Shown here: positions 21,203-28,679 of the stretch, piece by piece
Numbering within the stretch: position 1 is the stretch's first letter
How the letters are laid out: each line of letters opens with the position of its first letter
Assembly: GCA_016865865.1 (NCBI GenBank)
Contig: VGOC01000032.1
Span: 1 to 32,171 of the forward strand
From: Chloroflexota bacterium
GTDB taxonomy: Bacteria; Chloroflexota; Anaerolineae; Anaerolineales; UBA11858
DNA: 32,171 nt
Direction of reading: 5' to 3'
Made by a program: the position numbers and the translations under genes
The notes under the pieces: model-generated
The model's database searches: none
Seen by the model: the letters and a program-made list of their open reading frames with translations, nothing else
What the model was told of the DNA's origin: nothing

Positions 21203-22597
21203 ATGACCGTACCTTATTGGGTGCAAGACGCTATCTTCTATCAAATCTTTCCTGATCGCTTCGCCAACGGCGATCCCAGCAATGATCCTCCCAATGTAGT
21301 TCCCTGGGGATCGCAGCCGACCGTTTGGAATTTCATGGGCGGCGACCTGCGTGGCGTGATCCAGCGCTTCGATTATTTGCTCGATCTGGGCGTCACGGCG
21401 ATCTATTTCAACCCCATTTTCCTGGCTACGTCTAACCATCGTTACAACATCGGCGACTACTACCGCATTGATCCCAAACTAGGAGATATGGCGGATTTTC
21501 ATGCCTTGTTGGAAGTGGCTCACCGCAACGATGTGCGCGTGATCCTCGACGGAGTCTTCAACCATTGCGGGAGGGGCTTCTTTGCCTTCAACGATGTTTT
21601 GGATAATGGCGAGCACTCGCCTTATCGGGATTGGTTCCATATCAATGGATTCCCGGTGGATGCCTATTCGCCGGGAGATGCCAAAGATTTCGCGGCGTGG
21701 TGGAACTTCAAGAGCCTCCCTAAATTCAACACCAATAATCCCGCTGTGCGAAAATACCTCTTCGAGGTAGCCCGCTACTGGATCGAACAAGGCGCTGATG
21801 GGTGGCGGCTGGATGTGCCCAACGAGATCGCCGATGATACCTTTTGGGCTGAGTTTCGCCACGCCGTCAAGAGCGTCAACCGCGAGGCCTATCTGGTGGG
21901 GGAGATATGGGAGGCCGATCCGCGCTGGGTTGGCGAAGGCCATTTCGATGGCCTGATGAATTACCCCGTCCGCGCAGCCTTGTTGAAGCTCCTGCAGGGC
22001 GGCGATACGGCTGACGATTTTGCCGCTACAGTAGAGGGACTTCTTCGACGCTATCCCCGCGAGAATGTCTACGCGATGTATGTGCCCCTGGGGTCTCACG
22101 ATACGGAACGCCTGATGACCTTGCTCGAGGGTGATCTGGCGAAAGCCCGGCTGGCTTTTGCCTTCCTGTTTGCCTATCCTGGCGCGCCAGCGATCTTGTA
22201 TGGAGATGAGATCGGTATGCAGGGCGGCAAAGACCCGGATTGCCGCGGCGCCTTTCCCTGGCAGCGTGGCAATGGGAACGAAGAGTTGCGCGCCTGGGTG
22301 AAGAGGTTGATCTCGCTGCGAAAGCGTCTGGCCTGTCTACGCAGAGGCGATTACCAACAAATCCTGCTCGATAAGGATCGTTGTATCTATGCGTTCGCGC
22401 GCGCCCTGGGGGATGAGTCGGTCTTGATCGTACTCAACGCCGGCGCTTCGAAGCGTCATTTGCGTTTGCCCGTGAAATCTCTGGGTTGGGGGGATGGGCG
22501 TATTCTGAGCAACTTGTTGGGCAGCGAAGAATATATCGTCTCTGGCGATGAACTCGTGGCGACCCTGCCTCCCTGGAGCTCGGCCTGGATTGGATGA
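21203..22597 (+). CDS. GH13 alpha-glucosidase/cyclomaltodextrinase-type enzyme
   Basis: The protein has 464 residues and an alpha-amylase family TIM barrel. Conserved regions are DGVFNH (116-121), the nucleophile Asp204 in GWRLDVPNE, the acid/base Glu234 in VGEIWE, and the transition-state Asp300 in GSHDTER. The N-terminal WVQDAIFYQIFPDRFANGDPSNDP resembles neopullulanase/cyclomaltodextrinase enzymes, but the usual extra N-terminal domain of that group is missing. There is no signal peptide, so it should break down imported maltodextrin-like oligosaccharides in the cytoplasm. GAGGAG precedes the ATG. An 89-base gap with a TAGAAT box at 21172 separates it from the transporter genes. Hairpin element copy 7 inserted exactly at its stop codon without changing the protein. 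Confidence 0.92.
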   Translation: MTVPYWVQDAIFYQIFPDRFANGDPSNDPPNVVPWGSQPTVWNFMGGDLRGVIQRFDYLLDLGVTAIYFNPIFLATSNHRYNIGDYYRIDPKLGDMADFHALLEVAHRNDVRVILDGVFNHCGRGFFAFNDVLDNGEHSPYRDWFHINGFPVDAYSPGDAKDFAAWWNFKSLPKFNTNNPAVRKYLFEVARYWIEQGADGWRLDVPNEIADDTFWAEFRHAVKSVNREAYLVGEIWEADPRWVGEGHFDGLMNYPVRAALLKLLQGGDTADDFAATVEGLLRRYPRENVYAMYVPLGSHDTERLMTLLEGDLAKARLAFAFLFAYPGAPAILYGDEIGMQGGKDPDCRGAFPWQRGNGNEELRAWVKRLISLRKRLACLRRGDYQQILLDKDRCIYAFARALGDESVLIVLNAGASKRHLRLPVKSLGWGDGRILSNLLGSEEYIVSGDELVATLPPWSSAWIG

Positions 22598-22603
22598 TTC
22601 ATG

Positions 22604-22716
22604 GTAACTGCTCAGCCATCGCGAACGGATTTACCCGAAAAAATGGTGTGCGCAGGGGGCTACGCCCCCTGCGCACACCCTTTTTTCGGAAATGTCTCCG
22701 TTTGGCTGGTAGTTAC
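22604..22716 (+). mobile_element. MITE-like hairpin element, copy 7 (intact, 8-bp TSD)
   Basis: This 113-bp copy is oriented A to B. The perfect direct repeat GATTCATG flanks it at 22596-22603 and 22717-22724; the left repeat starts with the last two bases of the GH13 stop codon. The core stem (GTGTGCGCAGGGGG / CCCCCTGCGCACAC) has a CTACG-type loop like copy 1. It lies immediately after the sugar cluster, where it can act as its terminator. Confidence 0.92.
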
Positions 22717-22726
22717 GATTCATGTA

Positions 22727-22759
22727 AGAAACCCGTTTTCTTGGAGAAAACGGGTTTCT
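22727..22759. terminator. Perfect hairpin after the GH13 gene
   Basis: AGAAACCCGTTTTC (22727-22740) and GAAAACGGGTTTCT (22746-22759) form a 14-bp perfect stem with a TTGGA loop. It probably was the original terminator of the GH13 transcript before hairpin element copy 7 inserted between the stop codon and it. It could also be a small dispersed repeat. Confidence 0.6.
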
Positions 22760-22776
22760 GGGCACGAAGAAATCAT

Positions 22777-22804
22777 TTGTGAAAACACAACCATGTGGTA
22801 AACT
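22777..22804 (+). promoter_or_regulatory. Candidate promoter for ppdK
   Basis: TTGTGA (22777-22782) and TAAACT (22799-22804) are 16 bases apart. The implied leader of about 110 bases contains two hairpins before the ribosome-binding site, unusual compared with the short leaders elsewhere in the window. Confidence 0.45.
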
Positions 22805-22820
22805 ACGCTCCTGATTGCAT

Positions 22821-22856
22821 GAGTTTTTTCAGTGAACTCAGAGGTTAATTCTTTCA
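22821..22856 (+). repeat. Short recurrent hairpin motif, copy 4, in the ppdK leader
   Basis: GAGTTTTTTCAGTGAACTC is followed by AGAGGTTAATTCTTTC, matching the rsfS upstream copy (8381-8413) in both the stem and the trailing ATTCTTTC. Its position in the 5' leader of ppdK parallels that in front of rsfS. Confidence 0.5.
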
Positions 22857-22890
22857 AAATTAGGGTGTGCACGCTGGCACACCCTAATTT
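22857..22890 (+). promoter_or_regulatory. Stable hairpin just upstream of the ppdK ribosome-binding site
   Basis: AAATTAGGGTGTGC (22857-22870) pairs perfectly with GCACACCCTAATTT (22877-22890) across an ACGCTG loop. The RBS (AGAGGT at about 22909) follows within 20 bases. It could act as a leader terminator or an mRNA-stabilising element. Its AGGGTGTGC core resembles the core of the MITE-like elements, but the ends and duplication are absent. Confidence 0.5.
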
Positions 22891-22919
22891 TGGGTTACAT
22901 GTTCGAAAGAGGTAAAAAA

Positions 22920-25661
22920 ATGTCTCAAAAGAAATGGGTGTATTTGTTCTCGGATGTCGAGAAAGCGGAGGAGCACGCTAGAAGCTGGGCGGCTACGCGA
23001 GAGTTGTTGGGCGGCAAAGGCGCTAACCTGGGCGAGATGACCCGCATTGGCGCGCCAGTTCCCCCAGGCTTCACCGTGACAACCGAGGCCTGCAACGCTT
23101 ATCGGGCTGCCGGGCAGCAGTTCCCCGATGGCATGTGGGAACAAGAATTGGCTGCCATGAAGGCCATCGAAAAAGCTACTGGAAAGAAATTCGGCGACCC
23201 GCGAAATCCCTTGCTGGTATCCTGCCGTTCTGGAGCAAAGTTCTCCATGCCCGGCATGATGGATACGGTGCTGAATATCGGGTTGAACGACAAGACCGCC
23301 AAAGGAATGGTCGAGCTGACCGGGGACGATCGCTTCGTCTATGACGCTTATCGCCGCCTGATCCAGGGCTTTGGAGCGGTAGTGCTGAATATCCCCGATG
23401 AGGCTTTCGAGGATGTGCTCACCGAATACAAAGAGAAGAAGGGTCTGGCTTTAGATACCGATCTCACCGCCGAGGATTGGAAAGTTCTCACCGGGGAATT
23501 CAAGGTTATCGTCAAAGAGCACAAAGGCTTCGATTTTCCTCAAGACCCCTACGAGCAGCTCAAGCTGGCGACAGAGGCGGTCTTCGAATCCTGGAATGGC
23601 AAACGCGCCGTGGATTACCGCAACGCCGCCGGAATCTCTCATGACCTGGGCACCGGCGTCAATATCCAGACGATGGTATTTGGCAATATGGGCTGGGACT
23701 CTGGCACCGGCGTGGCTTTCACCCGCGATCCGGCCAACGGTGAAAAAGTGATCTATGGCGATTACCTGATGAACGCGCAGGGCGAAGATGTGGTCGCTGG
23801 CATCCGCAATACCAAGAAAATCGAAATGTTAGCCGAGGAAGTCCCTGCGGCTTATCGGGAATTCCTGGAGATCTGTGACAAGCTCGAAGCCCACTACCTC
23901 GAGATGCAGGATGTGGAATTCACGATCGAGCGCAGCAAACTGTGGATGCTGCAAACCCGCGACGGCAAGCGCACCGCCAAGGCTGCCGTCAAGATCGCCG
24001 TGGATATGGTCGAGGAAGGTTTGATTACTAAAGAGAAAGCCGTGCAGCGCGTCAAACCCGCCGATGTGGATACCCTGCTGCACCCGCAGTTCGATTTCGC
24101 GGCCAAGCAAGCGGCACAAGCAGAAGGCAAACTATACGCCACTGGCGTGAACGCTTCCCCCGGCGCGGCGGTTGGGCGCGTCTATTTCGACGCCGATACC
24201 GCCGAGCAGAAGGCTAAGGAAGACGGCCAGGATGTCATCATGGTGCGCCCCTTCACCAAGCCCGATGACGTTCACGGCATGTTGGCCTCCAGGGGCATCC
24301 TCACCAGCGAAGGCGGGGCGACATCCCACGCTGCCGTGGTCGCCCGTCAGTTCGGCGTGCCTTGCATTGTGGGCGCTTCCGCTGTGCGCATTGACCTGGA
24401 AGGCCGTAAGATGACCGCCGTTGGCGTAACCATCGGAGAGGGCGATTGGATTTCCGTGGACGGCACGACAGGCGAGGTCTTTCTTGGCTCTATTCCGACC
24501 TCCGCCCCCTCGTTGGAGGAACAGACCGACCTTTTGAAGTTGCTCGGCTGGGCTGATGAGATTTGCGCCGCCGAGGGCATTCGCGACCTCCCCGAGGGCT
24601 GGCCGAGGCGCGGCCTGCAAGTGTGGGCGAACGCCGACTATCCCGAGGACGCCCGCCGCGCCCGCTCCTATGGCGCGCAGGGCATCGGCCTGTGCCGCAC
24701 CGAGCATATGTTCTTCGAGCCGGAGCGCCTGCCCATCGTGCAAGATATGATCCTGGCCGGTGACGATGTCGAAACCCGTCAGGCCGCGCTAGATCAGTTA
24801 TTGCCTTACCAGCGCGCTGATTTCGACGGTCTGTTCGAGGCGATGACCGGACTGCCCGTGATTATCCGCCTGATTGATCCCCCGCTGCACGAGTTCATGC
24901 CCGATGAACATGCCCTGCTGGAGGAGGTCATCGAGGCGCGCCTACAAGGCAAATCCGTCCCTGAAAAAGAGAGCTTGCTGGCCAACATCCAGGCCCTGCA
25001 CGAGAGCAATCCCATGATGGGCTTGCGCGGCGTGCGCCTGAGCGTGATGATGCCAGAGATCGTCAGTATGCAGGTGCGCGCCATCTTCGAGGCCGCAGCA
25101 GATGTCAAGCTGCGCGGCTTCGAGCCGAAACCCGAGGTGATGATCCCGCTCACCGGTCACATCAACGAGCTGCACTTCATCCAGCCCCGGCTGGAAGAGA
25201 TCGCCGCCCAGGTGATGAAAGAAAAGGGAGTCGAGTTCGAGTATAAATTCGGCACGATGATCGAGATCCCCCGCGCCAGCCTGACCGCCGACCAGATCGC
25301 CAAGACCGCTGAGTTCTTCTCCTTCGGCACCAACGACCTGACCCAGTTCGTCTTCGGCTACAGCCGCGACGACGCCGAGCGCAACTTCCTGGTCAAATAC
25401 GTGGAAGACGGCATCCTGGAAATGAACCCCTTCCAGACCATAGACCGCGATGGCGTCGGCCAGTTGATGAAGCTGACCGTGGAGAAGGGCCGCGCCACCC
25501 GCCCCGATCTGGAATGCGGCATCTGCGGCGAGCACGGCGGCGACCCCAACTCGATCGAGTGGTGCCACCTGATCGGGCTGAACTATGTGAGCTGTTCGCC
25601 CTTCCGCGTGCCCGTCGCCAGGTTGGCGGCGGCCCATGCGGCGCTGATACATAAGAAGTAA
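22920..25661 (+). CDS. ppdK: Pyruvate, phosphate dikinase
   Basis: The protein has 913 residues, about the usual length. It has the N-terminal ATP-grasp domain (GGKGANLGEMTRIGAPVPPGF near 25-45), the phosphohistidine domain with His470 in GGATSHAAVVARQFG, and the C-terminal PEP/pyruvate barrel with Cys869 in ICGEHGGDP. It interconverts pyruvate, ATP and phosphate with PEP, AMP and pyrophosphate, and can serve pyrophosphate-linked glycolysis or gluconeogenesis. The ATG at 22920 follows an AGAGGT site; ten further in-frame codons upstream to 22890 run into the leader hairpin and are not used. No regulatory-protein gene (PDRP) is adjacent. It is downstream of the sugar cluster but has its own promoter. 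Confidence 0.96.
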   Translation: MSQKKWVYLFSDVEKAEEHARSWAATRELLGGKGANLGEMTRIGAPVPPGFTVTTEACNAYRAAGQQFPDGMWEQELAAMKAIEKATGKKFGDPRNPLLVSCRSGAKFSMPGMMDTVLNIGLNDKTAKGMVELTGDDRFVYDAYRRLIQGFGAVVLNIPDEAFEDVLTEYKEKKGLALDTDLTAEDWKVLTGEFKVIVKEHKGFDFPQDPYEQLKLATEAVFESWNGKRAVDYRNAAGISHDLGTGVNIQTMVFGNMGWDSGTGVAFTRDPANGEKVIYGDYLMNAQGEDVVAGIRNTKKIEMLAEEVPAAYREFLEICDKLEAHYLEMQDVEFTIERSKLWMLQTRDGKRTAKAAVKIAVDMVEEGLITKEKAVQRVKPADVDTLLHPQFDFAAKQAAQAEGKLYATGVNASPGAAVGRVYFDADTAEQKAKEDGQDVIMVRPFTKPDDVHGMLASRGILTSEGGATSHAAVVARQFGVPCIVGASAVRIDLEGRKMTAVGVTIGEGDWISVDGTTGEVFLGSIPTSAPSLEEQTDLLKLLGWADEICAAEGIRDLPEGWPRRGLQVWANADYPEDARRARSYGAQGIGLCRTEHMFFEPERLPIVQDMILAGDDVETRQAALDQLLPYQRADFDGLFEAMTGLPVIIRLIDPPLHEFMPDEHALLEEVIEARLQGKSVPEKESLLANIQALHESNPMMGLRGVRLSVMMPEIVSMQVRAIFEAAADVKLRGFEPKPEVMIPLTGHINELHFIQPRLEEIAAQVMKEKGVEFEYKFGTMIEIPRASLTADQIAKTAEFFSFGTNDLTQFVFGYSRDDAERNFLVKYVEDGILEMNPFQTIDRDGVGQLMKLTVEKGRATRPDLECGICGEHGGDPNSIEWCHLIGLNYVSCSPFRVPVARLAAAHAALIHKK

Positions 25662-25815
25662 GCAGTAGGGAGTTATCAGTGGACAGTAAAACAGCACCCC
25701 TAACCAGGGTTCGAATTCTGCCATCAACGAGAAAAATTGTCGCGCTCCCTCCTCCGGGGAGATGATCCGCAGCAAGCGCCTTTCTTCGGCATGGATGGCG
25801 TCCCATTTGCGGTTG

Positions 25816-28434
25816 TCATCGTTTCCTTCTCAATTTGCCCTCGATCCGCTCGCGATCTTGGCGGGCCTCCTTGCGCTGGGGAGCGCCCAGGGCGGTGAAA
25901 ATGGCCTCGGCTTCGGTGATCAAGGCCAGCGCTTGCTTGAGATTTCCTTCTTTCTCCTCAAGCAACGATAACTGCGCCTTGCTCGATGCAACGCCCGACT
26001 TGTCCCCCAACTGCTCCAATATTTTCAGGCTTTCCTGGTACAGGCGGCGCGCCTCGGCGTAATCGCCCGTGGCCTGCGCCAGCATGCCCAACTGATGCAG
26101 GCTGCGCGAAACGCCCGACTTGTCCCCCAACTGCTCCTTGATATTCAGGCTTTCCTGGTACAGGCGGCGCGCCTCGGCGTAATCGCCCGTGGCCTGCGCC
26201 AGCATGCCCAACTGATGCAGGCTGCTCGAAACGCCCGACTTGTCCCCCAACTGCTCCAATATTTTCAGGCTTTCCTGGTACAGGCGGCGCGCCTCGGCGT
26301 AATCGCCCGTGGCCTGCGCCAGCATAGACAGGTTGTGAAGCATGGCAGCATGCTCATGACCGCCTGCTTTTTTTCCCGCGGCCAACCCCATCTCCAATGA
26401 ACGGCGACGGAAGTCCCAACGCCCGCTGCGCTTGAAAAGATCATCCAGCCGATAGGCAAAGGAAATTGCTTCTTCCCAGCGCTCCTGCTTCAGACAGGCC
26501 TCTTGTCCGGCCAGCAAATTAATACGCTCGATTTCGGCAAACTGCACCGCGCCGAGGGCTTTTTCGGTGTCGCCGAGCAGGCCATGTGCGGCATCGGCTA
26601 TGGCCAGGTAATATTGCGCCATGCGCCACTCGCCCCTATCCCCTATCCCCCTATCACCTTTCCCCCTGACATATTCGCGCAGCACCGGGTGCAGGCGATA
26701 GCGGCGATAATCATCGCTCCAGAGATGCACTTCGATGAACGATTTGCGCGCCAAAGAGCGCAGCCCTTCCTCCCAGGTCGGGAGCAGGTCTTTGTCCCGC
26801 TCATCCAGCGGCGCGGTGCAAACCACCTCGACCGCCTGCGCATCGAAATCGGCGGCGAATGCTGCCAGGCGGTGCAGCAAGCGTTTCTCATCCACCGTCA
26901 ACCGCCCGTAGGAAAAGTCGAAGCGGCGGCCGGTCTCGCCGCGCGCCGGGTTGGCGCGTACGGCTTTCAGGGCCGCATCCAGTCCCTCGTCCGCGATCAA
27001 AGCGGCGGCGTGCATCAGAGCCAGGGCGTGGCCGTCCAGCAGCCCGGCGATTTCGAAAAAGGTCCGAAATGCCTCTTTGTCAAATGTCAGCCACTGATTC
27101 TTGCGCCGCATCGTTTCCTGGGACAGGAACAGCAAAGCCTCCTCCCCTGCCATGCCTTCCACCGAAATCACACAACCGCCATATTCGGGGCGCTCGCGGC
27201 TGGTCAGCAGGACGGCGCTGCGTCCCGGCGCCTGCCGCGCCATGCGCCATACCTCCTCGGCGGCTACATCGGCGTTGTCCACCACCCACAGCGCCGGAGC
27301 TTCCATCCGCTCGAAATAAGCCAGCACCGCCTGTCGTTTCTGAGCGGCCGGGAATTTCAGGAAATCCTGCCCGAAGGCAGCCGCAAAGGGTGACAGGGCG
27401 TCATCCAGGCTCATGCCGCTCTCGACGTAGTCCGCCCCGTTGGCCCAGAAGACCCCGCCGGGGAAACGCCAGGCCAGCCGGCGCGCCAGCGCCGCGGCCA
27501 GGGCGGTCTTGCCGATGCCGCCCACACCAGTCAGGACGACAACTTTTTCTCCGCGCAGGAGAGATTGGGCAGATTCCACCAACAGGGCTTTGCGACCGCT
27601 TGGTGGGTCGGTGCGCGCATCGTACACGCCGTGGAAGCGGCCGGATTCTGAGGGCGAAGGCACGCCCACCAGTGGTTCGCGTTCCACCTGCGGCCGTCCG
27701 CGCTGCGGCTTGCACAACGGCTGCTTGATTCCTTTGCCGGTCAGAACGGGCAGGTCGGCGGCGCGGATTTCGCGCGCCGGTTCGCCTGCCTTTTCCGGCG
27801 GAAGGAGTACTATCGCCTTGCCCAGCGAAGCGCGGGCGGCCTCGAACGCCTCCTGGACCGTGCGACCTGTCCCCAGCGCGGCGTACAGGCGCTTGACGAA
27901 GTCCATGGTCACGTTCACCGGGACGGTTTCGCTGAACCCGATCACCGCCGGGATTTTGGCTTCACGGGCGATCCGCCCGGCCAATCCATCCTTCTCTCCC
28001 TTGGCTGACTGGCAGGCTGAAAGGATGAGCAGCCTCGGCGGCTGACCGGCGTTCTTGAGTTTCTCGATGAACATCTGCGCAGGCAGGGGTTCTGCCAGGC
28101 CGTCTTCCTTCTCGAAGTCCAGGAAGCCGCCTAATTCCGCTGTGCCGTGGCCGTCGAAATGCAGGATGTCGCAGCCGCCGTCAATCTCCGCCTCCAGTTG
28201 TTTCACCGTCGGCGGGCGGATGAAGTGCGCCTCCACTGGCGCGTCCACAGACATCAAGCCGTCCGTCAACGCCCAGGCGTCGGCGATCTCCGGCAGTTCG
28301 CTGGCGTTCAGCGGGCGCGCCGCCACGGTGAGCACGCGCAGCGGCGCATCTGGGGTTTGTTCCCCACCGATGGCCAGGCGGCGTTCTTCGTCCGCCTGCG
28401 GGGCGTTTTTCTTTGGCTTGAGTTGTGAGGACAT
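25816..28434 (-). CDS. CHAT protease - NB-ARC ATPase - TPR protein (STAND-type)
   Basis: The protein has 872 residues. An N-terminal CHAT (caspase-like) domain (about 30-235) carries the catalytic pair His96 (HFDGHG) and Cys141 (LILSACQSA). A STAND NTPase of NB-ARC type (about 265-560) follows, with P-loop GVGGIGKT (303-310), Walker B ALWVVDNAD (Asp386) and LLTSRERPE. A winged-helix/helical region leads to C-terminal tetratricopeptide repeats (about 650-850). Three of these are 40-residue copies almost identical to each other. The order protease-switch-sensor is that of a ligand-triggered death or defence protein. What it senses is unknown. AGGAG lies eight bases before the ATG at 28434; an upstream in-frame ATG at 28476 lacks a site. 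It is monocistronic. A CCCCTAT-type simple repeat encodes KGDRGIGDRG in the linker. Confidence 0.9.
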   Translation of the reverse strand: MSSQLKPKKNAPQADEERRLAIGGEQTPDAPLRVLTVAARPLNASELPEIADAWALTDGLMSVDAPVEAHFIRPPTVKQLEAEIDGGCDILHFDGHGTAELGGFLDFEKEDGLAEPLPAQMFIEKLKNAGQPPRLLILSACQSAKGEKDGLAGRIAREAKIPAVIGFSETVPVNVTMDFVKRLYAALGTGRTVQEAFEAARASLGKAIVLLPPEKAGEPAREIRAADLPVLTGKGIKQPLCKPQRGRPQVEREPLVGVPSPSESGRFHGVYDARTDPPSGRKALLVESAQSLLRGEKVVVLTGVGGIGKTALAAALARRLAWRFPGGVFWANGADYVESGMSLDDALSPFAAAFGQDFLKFPAAQKRQAVLAYFERMEAPALWVVDNADVAAEEVWRMARQAPGRSAVLLTSRERPEYGGCVISVEGMAGEEALLFLSQETMRRKNQWLTFDKEAFRTFFEIAGLLDGHALALMHAAALIADEGLDAALKAVRANPARGETGRRFDFSYGRLTVDEKRLLHRLAAFAADFDAQAVEVVCTAPLDERDKDLLPTWEEGLRSLARKSFIEVHLWSDDYRRYRLHPVLREYVRGKGDRGIGDRGEWRMAQYYLAIADAAHGLLGDTEKALGAVQFAEIERINLLAGQEACLKQERWEEAISFAYRLDDLFKRSGRWDFRRRSLEMGLAAGKKAGGHEHAAMLHNLSMLAQATGDYAEARRLYQESLKILEQLGDKSGVSSSLHQLGMLAQATGDYAEARRLYQESLNIKEQLGDKSGVSRSLHQLGMLAQATGDYAEARRLYQESLKILEQLGDKSGVASSKAQLSLLEEKEGNLKQALALITEAEAIFTALGAPQRKEARQDRERIEGKLRRKR
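25991..26325 (-). repeat. Tandem 120-bp repeat (2.8 units) encoding identical TPR motifs
   Basis: Units begin at 25991, 26111 and 26231 (ACGCCCGACTTGTCCCCCAA in each) with an exact 120-bp period, and differ by only a few bases (for example CCAATATTTTC versus TTGATATTC). The third breaks off near 26325. Identity at silent positions points to recent duplication or gene conversion, allowing the number of TPRs to change without shifting frame. Confidence 0.93.
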
Positions 28435-28518
28435 AAGGCAGGCTCCTGGGTGTTCAAGGCGACAGTCACTGTGCAAAGCGATCGTCGCCGTAGGAGTATC
28501 AGTAGATCATAAAAACGA

Positions 28519-28561
28519 TCAGGAGCCCGTCGCCGGGCGACCCGCAGACGGGTCTTGGATC
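28519..28561. repeat. REP-like hairpin upstream of the CHAT gene, second copy of the 8812 unit
   Basis: CAGGAGCCCGTCGCCGGGCGACCCGCAGACGGGTCTTGGATC matches the 8812-8853 hairpin in overall plan and ends identically in TTGGATC. Stem pairing is imperfect here. The surrounding 287 bases between the two divergent genes (28435-28721) hold nothing else I can identify except the promoter at 28680. Confidence 0.45.
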
Positions 28562-28679
28562 ATCTTTCGTGAAGTACTGAGTATAGCAAAGCGCAACTTT
28601 ATTCTAACATAGGGGCGGCGGGGCGTGGCGGTCATTTTCTGTAGGTGCTCCTGCAAGAGGCCAATTGAATCTCACCTCC

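Noticed and set aside
22857-22890. Hairpin before ppdK as an eighth MITE copy
   Set aside because: It shares only the AGGGTGTGC core and lacks the GTAACT/AGTTAC ends, the CCCGAAAAAA arms and any 8-bp duplication.
25705-25725. AGGGTTCGAATTCTG, resembling a tRNA T-arm
   Set aside because: No acceptor, D or anticodon arms fit around it and the stem needs wobble pairs. A tRNA remnant cannot be excluded but is not supported.
25991-26325. Tandem repeats as a CRISPR array
   Set aside because: Period is 120 bp with no unique spacers; it is in frame within a gene and encodes TPR motifs.
26503-27393. Long plus-strand open frames opposite the CHAT gene (also 26859-28612)
   Set aside because: The minus strand encodes recognisable CHAT, NB-ARC and TPR domains through the same interval; the antisense frames have no domain or RBS.
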